DNA of 64,000 bases from the NCBI RefSeq assembly GCF_011045115.1, contig NZ_JAAKZG010000008.1:62001-126000 (forward strand), given 5' to 3'. Of the stretch, positions 8,718 to 16,622 are shown piece after piece; the stretch's first letter is position 1, and every line of letters starts with the position of its first letter. Made by a program: the position numbers and the translations under genes. The notes beneath the pieces are model-generated. The model ran no database searches, had not been told where the DNA came from, and was given only the letters and a program-made list of their open reading frames with translations. This DNA is from Mesorhizobium zhangyense (GTDB lineage Bacteria; Pseudomonadota; Alphaproteobacteria; Rhizobiales; Rhizobiaceae).

Positions 8718-9200
8718 ATGTCACGCGCAATCAAGCATCTGCTTATCGGAGGGCTAATTATCATGACCATGGGAACTTCCACCGCGGCGACAGCGAATGA
8801 TCTCAAGCTGACTATCGTCAATCCACAAAACCTCTACGACCCTTCGCCGAATGGCTACAGCACGGCCGTGATCACGCCCCGCGGAGCCCGGCTGGCCTAT
8901 ATCTCCGGACAGGGCGGCCAAGACAGCACGGGAGCCTTGTCGCCCGATTTCGCTGTCCAGGTTAAACAGGCCTACGCAAATCTGCGCACCGCCCTCGATG
9001 CGCTCGGCGCCAGGCCGGATCAGGTCGCCAAGCTCACGGTCTTCGTGGTCGATCATGATATGTCCAAGCTTGAGGTGTTGACCAGGGACGTCAAGGAAAT
9101 GTTCGGCGAAGCGCTGCCGGCCCAGACGTTGATCCCCGTTCCCAAGCTGGCAATCGACCCCATGCTATTCGAGGTGGAGGCCGTGGTCGTGCTCGACTAG
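8718..9200 (+). CDS. RidA-family protein with signal peptide
   Basis: A 160-residue YjgF/YER057c/UK114 protein. After a signal peptide-like leader (residues 1-27, hydrophobic core IGGLIIMTMG, cleavage near ATA-ND) comes the RidA fold with YISGQGG, QVKQAYANLRTALDALGA and VTKLTVFVVD-like strands. Cytosolic RidA deaminates reactive 2-aminoacrylate/imine intermediates using a conserved Arg. Here the segment expected to hold that Arg near the end is KLAIDPMLFEVEAV, so it may lack imine deaminase activity. The export signal and a divergent TetR regulator suggest a periplasmic, inducible role. Confidence 0.82.
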   Translation: MSRAIKHLLIGGLIIMTMGTSTAATANDLKLTIVNPQNLYDPSPNGYSTAVITPRGARLAYISGQGGQDSTGALSPDFAVQVKQAYANLRTALDALGARPDQVAKLTVFVVDHDMSKLEVLTRDVKEMFGEALPAQTLIPVPKLAIDPMLFEVEAVVVLD

Positions 9201-9240
9201 AATTGATATGGTCAAGCGCGCCGTCGACAGCTGCGCGCTC

Positions 9241-9327
9241 GACCCAAGAGAGGATGACGTCTGGACGATACGAACAGCGTCATAATCAAGTTCGCGCAAA
9301 GAGTTCCAAAATCTTTTAAACGGGCTA
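9241..9327 (+). repeat. Diverged direct repeat, copy 2
   Basis: The partner of 7684-7771 in the same orientation, sharing CGAACAGCG and the blocks around it. It ends about 90 bases before the ureohydrolase start, so this copy may hold that gene's promoter or operator. Confidence 0.55.
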
Positions 9328-9416
9328 ATCTGCGCCCTCAGCGTGGGATTTCGCCCTTCAGCAAATGATCTCGTCCTGCGCCCTCAACACCGAAATTTCA
9401 GCTGAACCATCAAGAA

Positions 9417-10328
9417 ATGACCGCCGCACCTCCCTTTCTCGGCTTTCCCGATCGCCTCGCCGATGGCGGCATGCCCCGTGCTGTGATCTTCGGAGCCGCT
9501 CACGGCAGCACCTATCCCGGCGAGGACAGCAACGGCTATGAATTGGCCGCCGACGCCATCCGCGCTGCAAGCCAGGCGGATGCCGGGCTCGTCGAGCACT
9601 GGGATTTCGATCTCGGCGGCCCGCTGTTCGACGGCAGGCCGGTCTGCTGCATCGACACCGGCGACATCTTGACCACCATGCATGACAATGCCGGCAACCG
9701 GGCCCGGATCGAGGCGAAGACGCGCGAGGTCCTGGCCTTGCCGGCCGTGCCGATCCTCATCGGCGGCGATGATTCCGTGGTCATTCCCTTCCTCGCCGGC
9801 TTTGCCGAGCACGGTCCGGTCTGGATCCTGCAGATCGACGCCCATATCGACTGGCGCGACGAGGTGAATGGCGAGCGCTACGGCTACTCGAACCCGATGC
9901 GCCGGGCGAGCGAGATGGCGCATGTCGCCGGCATGGTGCAGGTCGGCCTGCGCAGCGTCGGCAGCGCGCGCCTCGCCGAGATCGAAGCGGCGCAGCGCTA
10001 CGGCAGCCGCTTCGTCACCGCCCGCGAGGTTCACGCCCAGGGTGTCGGCACCGCTCTGCGGCATATTCCGCAAGGAGCCCGCGTCGTCGTCACCCTCGAC
10101 TGCGACGGCCTCGATCCCGGCATCATGCCGGGCGTGGCAGCGCGTACGCCCGGCGGTCTCACCTACACACAGGTCATCGACCTGATTGCGGGCGTCGGCA
10201 GGCGGGCCAGGATCGCAGGCTTCGACCTTGTCGAACTCTATCCTCCCGCCGACATTGACGGCCTGTCGGCCCTGACCGCCGCGCGCCTTCTCGTCAATGC
10301 GATCGGCACCATCGTGCGGCAGGTTTGA
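9417..10328 (+). CDS. Ureohydrolase (agmatinase/arginase family)
   Basis: A 303-residue binuclear manganese hydrolase. Metal-binding motifs are present in order: GGDDS near residue 118 (usually GGDHS, so a His ligand is replaced by Asp), DAHIDWRD near 141, and TLDCDGLDP near 228. The family splits urea from agmatine, arginine, guanidinobutyrate or proclavaminate-type guanidines. The Asp in place of the first His ligand occurs in some guanidinobutyrase-like and agmatinase-like branches and makes the substrate uncertain. It is followed 52 bases later by a regulator on the same strand. Confidence 0.85.
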   Translation: MTAAPPFLGFPDRLADGGMPRAVIFGAAHGSTYPGEDSNGYELAADAIRAASQADAGLVEHWDFDLGGPLFDGRPVCCIDTGDILTTMHDNAGNRARIEAKTREVLALPAVPILIGGDDSVVIPFLAGFAEHGPVWILQIDAHIDWRDEVNGERYGYSNPMRRASEMAHVAGMVQVGLRSVGSARLAEIEAAQRYGSRFVTAREVHAQGVGTALRHIPQGARVVVTLDCDGLDPGIMPGVAARTPGGLTYTQVIDLIAGVGRRARIAGFDLVELYPPADIDGLSALTAARLLVNAIGTIVRQV

Positions 10329-10380
10329 AACCGGCTTCCTCCGGCGGGACGGTTCCATCCAGGCTTGAAAGGCTCTAAAG

Positions 10381-11901
10381 ATGCGCCCTATGCAGGGATC
10401 GCGCTTTGCCTTTGGTCCGTTCGTGCTTGATTCCGATGCAGGAACGCTTCTTCGGAACGATGACCCCGTTGCCGTTGGCTACCGCGCACTGAAGCTGCTT
10501 GCAGCGTTTGTCGGACGGCCCGGGGAAATCCTGGGCAAGGCCGAGTTAATGGACGCGGCATGGCCGGGCATGGCCGTCGAGGAGGGCAACCTCACCGTCC
10601 AGATCGCGCAGCTCAGGAAGCTGCTTGGCCCGACCGGTGATGGGAGCGGCGAATGGATCACTACCGTTCCGCGCGTCGGCTACCGCTTCACCGGCGCCGT
10701 CGAACAGCGCGGCAGCGCGAAGCGAAAACCTTTGCCACTGCCCGACAAGCCATCGATAGCCGTGCTGCCCTTCGTCAATCTCGGCAACGATCCCGAGCAG
10801 GACGCTTTCGCGGATGGATTGACCGAAGACCTGATCACCGACCTGTCCAGGAATTCCGGCCTGTTCGTCATCGCGCGCAACTCGGCCTTTGCCTACAAGG
10901 GAAAGGCGCTCGCCGTGCGCGAGATCGCCGAGGAGCTTGGCGTGCGCTACCTCCTGGAAGGCAGTGCAAGACGCGCCGGAGGCCGCGTGCGCATCAACGC
11001 CCAGCTGGTCCACGCGGTGAGCGGCGAACATCTATGGGCGGAACGCTTCGATCGCGGCCTGGAAGACATCTTTGCCGTCCAGGACGAGGTCACGGCGAGG
11101 ATCGTCGAGGCGTTGCTCGGCCGGCTGCGCGCACCGCTGCCGCGCCATAGGCCCCAAAATATCGAGGCATACGATCTCTGCGCGCGAGCGCGTAAATTGA
11201 TGGATGACACGCCGCAAGCGGCGCGAGAAGCGCATCTGATGCTGACGCGCGCGGTCTCGCTCGATCCGGAATACGCCGAGGCCTATCGCTGGCTGGCTAT
11301 GAACCACTGGATGGGATGGGTGCATTCCGGCGGGCCGACTGTGGCTTCCCGCAGCGTTGCCCTGGAGCTGGCGCGCAAGGCGGTGGCGATCGACCCCAAC
11401 GATGCCGGCTGCCGCTGGGTGCTGGCTTATCTGCTTGCCTATGAGCGCAGCTTCGTCGAGGCGGATGCGGAATTCGAGCACGCGATCGAGCTCGACCCCA
11501 ACGAGGCCGACGCCTGGGCGGCATTATCCGACATTGCGGTGCTCGCCGGGCGGGTCGATGAGGGCCTCGGGCATATCGCCAAGGCGTTCCGGCTGAATCC
11601 GTTTCCGGCAAGCTGGTACTACCTGGCACTCGGCCAGGCGCAATATGCGCACCGACAATACGAAGCCGCTGTCGAGACGCTGCGCCGGGACGAGACGTAC
11701 CGCACAAGCTCACGCCGTTTCCTGGCGGCAAGCCTTGCGCAACTCGGCCGGCTCGACGAGGCGCGCGCAGAGGCCGAACTGTTCCTCGTCGGCAACCCGG
11801 ATTTCACGACCCGTCACTGGGCGGCGACGGAGCCGTTCCGCGATGCAGCAGTGCTTGAGCACTTCGTGGTGGGGTTTCGCAAGGCGGGGCTGCCGGAGTG
11901 A
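10381..11901 (+). CDS. Winged-helix transcriptional regulator with TPR repeats
   Basis: A 506-residue protein of the rhizobial group often mislabelled adenylate cyclase. An OmpR/CadC-type winged helix fills residues 5-100 (VGYRALKLLAAFVGRPGEIL, then ITTVPRVGYRF). Next is a TolB/FlgO-like domain beginning PSIAVLPFVNLG at about 122 and continuing to about 245. TPR-like helical repeats (YAEAYRWLAMNHWMG, DPNEADAWAALSDIA) run to the C-terminus. No cyclase catalytic domain and no convincing membrane helix is present. It may control the adjacent ureohydrolase; the signal it senses is unknown. Confidence 0.82.
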   Translation: MRPMQGSRFAFGPFVLDSDAGTLLRNDDPVAVGYRALKLLAAFVGRPGEILGKAELMDAAWPGMAVEEGNLTVQIAQLRKLLGPTGDGSGEWITTVPRVGYRFTGAVEQRGSAKRKPLPLPDKPSIAVLPFVNLGNDPEQDAFADGLTEDLITDLSRNSGLFVIARNSAFAYKGKALAVREIAEELGVRYLLEGSARRAGGRVRINAQLVHAVSGEHLWAERFDRGLEDIFAVQDEVTARIVEALLGRLRAPLPRHRPQNIEAYDLCARARKLMDDTPQAAREAHLMLTRAVSLDPEYAEAYRWLAMNHWMGWVHSGGPTVASRSVALELARKAVAIDPNDAGCRWVLAYLLAYERSFVEADAEFEHAIELDPNEADAWAALSDIAVLAGRVDEGLGHIAKAFRLNPFPASWYYLALGQAQYAHRQYEAAVETLRRDETYRTSSRRFLAASLAQLGRLDEARAEAELFLVGNPDFTTRHWAATEPFRDAAVLEHFVVGFRKAGLPE

Positions 11902-11925
11902 GGGTCGACTGCAACGGGTGAAAAG

Positions 11926-12411
11926 TCAGATGGCTCTTTCCATGAGATTCATCATCTTGCCTTTCATGGATGTGGTTCCGACCGAAACGAACCCGTTGCG
12001 CTCGTAAAATGCGATCAGATTTGCGCTGGAGAGGAAGCAGTCAAGCCGGACTTTGGCGAGGCCGCGCTCGCGTGCCATGCCGACGACTTTTTCAATGACG
12101 GCCTCCCCAATGCCAAGGCCGGCTTTGCTTCGCCGAACGGCGAAGGTGTGAAGGTAGATGCTATCGCCGACTTCCCGTTCCCCCCAAAACGGGCGGTCCT
12201 CCCAGAGGATGCGAAATGCGGAAACAGGCTCGCTGTCCAGATAAACCAGGAACAGTTCACCGCGCTCTATGCGTGGCAGCATCCAGTCATCGTCGAAAGG
12301 AGAGGACCATCCCTCCGAACCGCGCGCCTTTTGCCACGCATTTGCTTCATCCAAGAGAGACGAAAACGCATTCCTCGTCTCTCTTGTGGCCGGTCGAATT
12401 TGAATGTCCAA
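11926..12411 (-). CDS. GNAT-family N-acetyltransferase
   Basis: A 161-residue acetyl-CoA-dependent acetyltransferase. The acetyl-CoA loop is the RRSKAGLGIGEAVIEKV segment near residue 95, preceded by the strand IYLHTFAV and followed by VRLDCFLSSANLIAFYERNGF near 130. The substrate cannot be predicted. It ends near the regulator gene, with which it converges, and lies 12 bases beyond the GFA gene on the same strand. Confidence 0.85.
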   Translation of the reverse strand: MDIQIRPATRETRNAFSSLLDEANAWQKARGSEGWSSPFDDDWMLPRIERGELFLVYLDSEPVSAFRILWEDRPFWGEREVGDSIYLHTFAVRRSKAGLGIGEAVIEKVVGMARERGLAKVRLDCFLSSANLIAFYERNGFVSVGTTSMKGKMMNLMERAI

Positions 12412-12422
12412 ATTGATGCGAG

Positions 12423-12815
12423 CTACTCCTCAAAGCGTCCCGATGTCTCACGATCGCGCTCATATCGTTTCGTGAGCGGAAACGGCGGCAGCCAGGACTC
12501 GCGACGGTCGGTCCAGCTCTCGTAGGTTGGCATCAGTTGGTCAGGGGCATCCAGGGCGCCCAGGTGCACTTCGATTTCGTCAGCGCTGCGTGCGAAAACC
12601 GACGAGCCGCAGCGGGGACAGAAAAACCGCCCGGCATAGTCGCGTGTTTCGCCATCGATCGTCACCGCATCCTGAGGGAACACCGCGGCAGCGTAAAAAA
12701 GCGCGCCATGATGCTTGCGGCAGTCGAGACAGTGACAAATGCCGACCCGGTATGGCGCACCCGACGCCACAAATCGGACGTTGCCGCACAGGCAACCGCC
12801 GGTGAATCGGTCCAT
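12423..12815 (-). CDS. GFA-family protein (CENP-V/GFA fold)
   Basis: A 130-residue zinc protein with the family cysteines: CLCGNVRF near residue 8, CHCLDCRK near 28 and CPRCGSSVF near 68. The family is named after glutathione-dependent formaldehyde-activating enzyme, but few members are characterised and many probably act on other small adducts. It lies downstream of the monooxygenase gene behind the SoxR-like promoter and may belong to the same oxidative-stress transcript, although a gap of about 150 bases separates them. Confidence 0.85.
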   Translation of the reverse strand: MDRFTGGCLCGNVRFVASGAPYRVGICHCLDCRKHHGALFYAAAVFPQDAVTIDGETRDYAGRFFCPRCGSSVFARSADEIEVHLGALDAPDQLMPTYESWTDRRESWLPPFPLTKRYERDRETSGRFEE

Positions 12816-12966
12816 GCTGCGTCTCCTCCCGGATCAAGCGATCAGAATGGCTACAACGAACAGCACAGTCCTTGCAAATGCCGCCCGCAGCTGTTTGCTC
12901 CAAGAAACCCCCGCAGGGAAAGGGAAAAACAAGGCGATGTTGGCGGCTTGCCGCGCGTCACGGCGC

Positions 12967-13299
12967 CTATATCTGCCCGACTTCGTGGACGACCTGATAA
13001 TATCCCGGTCCCGCGCTTTCGATCAGGGGTCTGACCTTCTGGACGTGTTCGGCAAACCGGCTGGTTTCGTGCACGCGCTTGTGGTCGCCTATCGTGTCGA
13101 ACGCGCTCATCATGATCGCGGTCCGGCCGTCGGTGGCGCGATGCAGGCGGCTGCCGCGCCAGCCTTTGACGACACCGACAGAGCCATCGAGATTGGCCTT
13201 CTGGATGGCGATGAAATCGTCCAGCCTGCCGGGTTTCACGGTGAAGATGTTGATGAAGACGACGAGACCGAGGTCGTCGTTCTGAACTGTTGCTTGCAT
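12967..13299 (-). CDS. Antibiotic biosynthesis monooxygenase (ABM) domain protein
   Basis: A 110-residue single-domain ferredoxin-like protein. It has the ABM pattern: [21 protein letters not shown] at residues about 14-34, [10 protein letters not shown] in the middle and [11 protein letters not shown] at the end. Such proteins are cofactor-free quinone or anthrone oxygenases, or heme/quinone handling proteins. The promoter ahead of it has the 19-base spacer and dyad of SoxR-controlled genes, which suggests induction by redox-cycling compounds. Confidence 0.85.
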   Translation of the reverse strand: MQATVQNDDLGLVVFINIFTVKPGRLDDFIAIQKANLDGSVGVVKGWRGSRLHRATDGRTAIMMSAFDTIGDHKRVHETSRFAEHVQKVRPLIESAGPGYYQVVHEVGQI

Positions 13300-13345
13300 G
13301 ATAACATTCTCCCTGGTTCGGGATTTTCCCGATAGGTCGAATGGG

Positions 13346-13376
13346 TTTGTAGGACCTCAAGTACGGTTGAGGTCAA
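13346..13376 (-). promoter_or_regulatory. SoxR-type (MerR-class) promoter for the ABM gene
   Basis: Read on the minus strand, TTGACC (13376-13371) and TACAAA (13351-13346) are separated by 19 bases, the over-long spacing of MerR-family promoters. The spacer holds the dyad CCTCAA-N6-TTGAGG (13355-13372), extending to 8-base arms GACCTCAA/TTGAGGTC. This closely matches the known SoxR box, which also has CCTCAAG arms. No soxR gene is in the window. Confidence 0.75.
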
Positions 13377-13474
13377 GCGAAAATAGATGTTCAAACCGAA
13401 GCGGCATCAACACATCGGTAACCAGTTCGCGGTTCCGTGCAGGCCTGCACTGCACCCAGCCGAATGGATTTCGA

Positions 13475-14299
13475 ATGATGATCGACAAACTCAGGATGCC
13501 CGCGCTTTTGTTTGCCTTTGCGGCCGGCCTCGCCTTTCCAGCTTTGGCCGCGTCACAGAAACGCGCCCCCGAATGCACGGTAATACTGGACGCGGCGTCA
13601 GGTGACGTTCTTCATCGCGAGGGCATCTGCGACAGGCGTCTCAACCCATTCTCGACCTTCAAGTTTCCCTTGGCGCTGATGGGTTACGATGCCGGAATCC
13701 TCAGCGACGAACACACGCCTGCCTGGGATTACCAACCCGAATTCGATGCGGTGAAGCGGGACCGGAAGACCGTCGATCCGACGATCTGGGAAAAGGATTC
13801 CGTCCTCTGGTTTTCGCGTGAAATCACGCGCCGGCTCGGCGAGGAAAAATTCGCCGCCTATGTCAAAAAGCTCGGCTACGGCAACATGGATGTCTCCGGC
13901 GATGCGGGTAAGAACAACGGCCTGACGCATTCCTGGCTGAAGTCGTCGCTGAAGATCTCGCCGGACGAACAGGCTGCTTTCGTGCGCAGCTTTCTTGCCG
14001 GCAAACTGCCGGTCTCACGCAAGGCCAACGCCATGACCATGGCGGTCATCCCGAGTTTCGGCGCGCAGGGCGGCTGGACCGTCCACGGCAAGACCGGCAG
14101 CGGCAGGCTCGGCGATGATGCAGGCAAGGCGAACAGGAACAAGCCTCTGGGCTGGTTTGTCGGCTGGGCGGAGAGGGACGGGCGTAAAGTCGTCTTCGCG
14201 CGCATGCAGGTGGGCGCGGATAGCGCCGACTCTCCGAAAGGCCCGAAGGTGCGGGAGATGTTCCTGAAAGAGCTGCCGCACCTGATGAAGCAGCGCTGA
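13475..14299 (+). CDS. Class D (OXA-type) serine beta-lactamase
   Basis: A 274-residue periplasmic enzyme. A signal peptide covers residues 1-26 (hydrophobic core [12 protein letters not shown], cleavage after ALAA). The active-site motif STFK is at 60-63, a SVL triad at 109-111 where SxV is usual, YGN at 135-137 and KTG at 206-208. The order and spacing are those of class D. It hydrolyses beta-lactams through the Ser60 acyl enzyme, with Lys63 normally carboxylated. The gene is alone, with no integron or insertion sequence nearby, so it is probably chromosomal and intrinsic. Start is ATG 13475; the next codon is also ATG. Confidence 0.9.
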   Translation: MMIDKLRMPALLFAFAAGLAFPALAASQKRAPECTVILDAASGDVLHREGICDRRLNPFSTFKFPLALMGYDAGILSDEHTPAWDYQPEFDAVKRDRKTVDPTIWEKDSVLWFSREITRRLGEEKFAAYVKKLGYGNMDVSGDAGKNNGLTHSWLKSSLKISPDEQAAFVRSFLAGKLPVSRKANAMTMAVIPSFGAQGGWTVHGKTGSGRLGDDAGKANRNKPLGWFVGWAERDGRKVVFARMQVGADSADSPKGPKVREMFLKELPHLMKQR

Positions 14300-14377
14300 A
14301 ATTGCTGCCCTGCGCGCCGGCGCGGAAACAGCATCTGTGCCGTTGCAAATCAACTGCAAAGCCCTAATTTGGCTTCG

Positions 14378-14917
14378 ATGACGCCACAAGACATCACAAA
14401 GCTGATCGTCCGGACTTCGATGAAGGACCGGGTGGCGTTCGACCTGTTGTATCGGCAGACGAGCGCGAAACTTTTCGGCGTCTGCCTGCGTGTCTTGAAC
14501 GATCGCGCAGAAGCTGAGGAAGCCCTGCAGGAGGTTTTCGTCAAGATATGGATGAAGGCCGACCGTTTTGCAGTCTCGGATTTGAGCCCGATATCGTGGC
14601 TGGTGGCGGTTGCGCGTAATCACGCGATCGACCGTATCCGGGCGCGACGCCAGCCTGCCGTCGATATCGACGCCGCGCTCGACGTGGCCGATCCGGCGCC
14701 CGGGCCTGAGGCGGCGGCGGTGGCGGGCGGCGAAAACGAGCGCATCCATCACTGTCTGGAGGAGCTGGAGAAAGACCGGGCGGCAGCCGTCCGGGGCGCC
14801 TATCTCAAGGGCGAGAGCTACGCCGAACTGGCGGAACGCTACGGCGTGCCGCTGAACACGATGCGAACCTGGCTGCGCCGCAGCCTGCTGAAACTGAGGG
14901 AATGCCTCGAGCGATGA
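14378..14917 (+). CDS. ECF RNA polymerase sigma factor
   Basis: A 179-residue sigma70-family factor of the extracytoplasmic-function type. Region 2 lies at about residues 20-90 (AFDLLYRQTSAKLFGVCLRV, ISWLVAVARNHAIDRIR) and region 4 at about 120-175 (GESYAELAERYGVPLNTM, RTWLRRSLLKLRECL). Start is ATG 14378; a TTG three codons earlier is an alternative. The stop overlaps the anti-sigma start (ATGA), so the two are translationally coupled. The downstream fasciclin gene is the likely target by analogy with the SigK module of mycobacteria. Confidence 0.92.
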   Translation: MTPQDITKLIVRTSMKDRVAFDLLYRQTSAKLFGVCLRVLNDRAEAEEALQEVFVKIWMKADRFAVSDLSPISWLVAVARNHAIDRIRARRQPAVDIDAALDVADPAPGPEAAAVAGGENERIHHCLEELEKDRAAAVRGAYLKGESYAELAERYGVPLNTMRTWLRRSLLKLRECLER

Positions 14918-15636
14918 CGCTGGCAGACAACAACGAACCGGAACGTGGCGGCGATGACATGATCGCTGCCGAATACGTTCTTGGCGTTCTGCCGAACGAT
15001 GAACGGCAGGGAGCTGCCCGCCGCATCGACGGCGAGCCTGAGTTCGCGCGTCTTGTCGATCGCTGGGAGGTTCACCTGTCCCCGCTTGCCGAAGCCTATC
15101 CCGAAGTCGAAGCGCCGGCTTCCGTGAAGCCCGCTGTCGACCGGCGGCTGTTCAGCGGGGCGGCGCAATCCCAGGCCGCGCGCCAAGCCGGCATGTGGTC
15201 GAGCCTCGCCTTCTGGCGTGGGCTGGCTGCCGCCGCGGTTGCGGCGCTCGCGATCTATATCGCCGTGCCTTACATCAATCCGCCTGCACCAGTGCCTGAG
15301 ACGCGCCTCGTCGCCTCGCTGGCTGCCGACGGCAGCGATGTCCGTTACCTCGCCGTCTATGATGCTGCTCAAGGTGATGTGGGTCTGTCGCACGTATCGG
15401 GCGAACGCGCAGCGGGCCGTGATTTCGAGCTTTGGATGATCGAAGGAACCAACGCGCCGGTCTCCATGGGCGTCATCCCGGTCGGGTCGACCATTCATCT
15501 CAAGATCTCGCCCGAGCTTCAGAAGAAGCTCGCCACAGGCGCGGTTCTGGCCGTCAGTCTCGAGCCGTCGGGCGGTTCGCCGACGGGCCAACCGACGGGA
15601 CCGGTGGTCGCTGCGGGTGATCTGAAGAATATTTAA
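14914..15636 (+). CDS. Anti-sigma factor (RskA-like)
   Basis: A 240-residue single-pass membrane protein starting at ATG 14914. The N-terminal cytoplasmic anti-sigma domain (IAAEYVLGVLPNDERQGAAR) has the helical pattern of RskA/anti-SigK proteins. A transmembrane helix lies near residues 102-120 (AAAAVAALAIYIAVPYI). A periplasmic beta-rich domain follows, with RDFELWMIEGTNAPVSMGVI typical of the RskA C-terminus. It would hold the upstream sigma factor at the membrane until released, probably by proteolysis or redox change. Confidence 0.9.
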   Translation: MTLADNNEPERGGDDMIAAEYVLGVLPNDERQGAARRIDGEPEFARLVDRWEVHLSPLAEAYPEVEAPASVKPAVDRRLFSGAAQSQAARQAGMWSSLAFWRGLAAAAVAALAIYIAVPYINPPAPVPETRLVASLAADGSDVRYLAVYDAAQGDVGLSHVSGERAAGRDFELWMIEGTNAPVSMGVIPVGSTIHLKISPELQKKLATGAVLAVSLEPSGGSPTGQPTGPVVAAGDLKNI

Positions 15637-15684
15637 GTAAAGTTCTTATCACCGCTATGACTCTATCGTGAAGTATAGGTGAAT

Positions 15685-15746
15685 CTATAATTAGGTAACT
15701 CTAATTATAGGTGGAAATATCGCGGATGAATTGACGCGAGATATTT
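15685..15746. promoter_or_regulatory. AT-rich inverted repeats between anti-sigma and fasciclin genes
   Basis: CTATAATTAG (15685-15694) and CTAATTATAG (15701-15710) form a perfect 10-base inverted repeat around six bases. A second imperfect pair, AAATATCGCG (15715-15724) and CGCGAGATATTT (15735-15746), follows. This stretch is strikingly AT-rich for the window. It could terminate the sigma operon or bind a regulator ahead of the fasciclin gene. Confidence 0.5.
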
Positions 15747-15856
15747 TAGAAATCGCGACGAGAAATAATATTTTTTCGCAAGCGCCGAAACTTACTATTT
15801 TCATCCTCGTAACTCCTTGCATCCACCGAATGTGGAATAACCCAGGGAGTTACAAA

Positions 15857-16414
15857 ATGCGTAGATTCACCTCCACCATTCTCGCCGGCGCAGTCGCGCT
15901 CTCCGCCCTCGCCACGGTCGCCTATGCCGAAAACCCGAAGGTCGGCGGCGCCGCTATGTTTGAAGACAAGAACATTGTCGAGAATGCGGTAAACTCGAAG
16001 GATCACACCACGCTCGTCGCTGCCGTCAAGGCAGCTGGTCTGGTCGAGACCTTGCAGGGCAAGGGTCCGTTCACCGTTTTTGCGCCGACTAACGAAGCTT
16101 TCGACGCGCTGCCCAAGGGCACGGTCGACGAACTGGTCAAGCCGGAGAACAAGGAAAAACTGACCAAGATCCTGACCTGCCATGTCATCGCTGCAGACGC
16201 GACGTCGGACGTGGTCATGAAAATGGTCAAGGATGACGGTGGCTCGCACAAGGCCAAGACCGTCGGCGGCTGCGAACTGACGCTGAAGGACGAAGGCGGC
16301 AAGGTCACCGTCACGGACGAGAATGGCAACACCGCCAATGTCACCATCGCCGACGTCAAGCAGTCGAATGGTGTGATCCATGTCATAGACAAGGTGCTGC
16401 TGCCCAAGATGTAA
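15857..16414 (+). CDS. Secreted fasciclin (FAS1) domain protein
   Basis: A 185-residue protein starting at ATG 15857. The signal peptide is residues 1-25 (ILAGAVALSALATVAYA), followed by one FAS1 domain with the two hallmark boxes, GPFTVFAPTNEAFDALP near residue 73 and SNGVIHVIDKVLLP at the end. Two Cys (CHVIA, GGCELT) may form a disulfide. FAS1 proteins act in adhesion and surface interactions. The gene follows an ECF sigma/RskA pair, which mirrors the mycobacterial SigK-RskA system whose main targets are the FAS1 proteins MPT70 and MPT83. Confidence 0.93.
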   Translation: MRRFTSTILAGAVALSALATVAYAENPKVGGAAMFEDKNIVENAVNSKDHTTLVAAVKAAGLVETLQGKGPFTVFAPTNEAFDALPKGTVDELVKPENKEKLTKILTCHVIAADATSDVVMKMVKDDGGSHKAKTVGGCELTLKDEGGKVTVTDENGNTANVTIADVKQSNGVIHVIDKVLLPKM

Positions 16415-16500
16415 TGGGTGGCTCGCTGATTAGAAGGCCGTCTCAGGCCTAGATTGCGCTGGGAAGCTATAGGGCTCCTGCGACCTGGCGCAATCGGATC

Positions 16501-16545
16501 GCCCCGCATCTTCACGTGTCTGCGTGTTCGATGCGGGGCGTTTTT
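16501..16545 (+). terminator. Rho-independent terminator
   Basis: GCCCCGCAT (16501-16509) pairs with ATGCGGGGC (16531-16539), followed by GTTTTT. It closes the fasciclin transcript before msrB. Confidence 0.8.
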
Positions 16546-16622
16546 CGTCTTGGTCTCAATCGGAGTTGATTGGCGCGTGATGCCGGGCATGACATAGCTT
16601 GTTGTGAAGAGGAGATATTCGA

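Noticed and set aside
10381-11901. Annotation as adenylate cyclase
   Set aside because: The gene has a winged helix, a TolB-like domain and TPR repeats but no cyclase catalytic domain.
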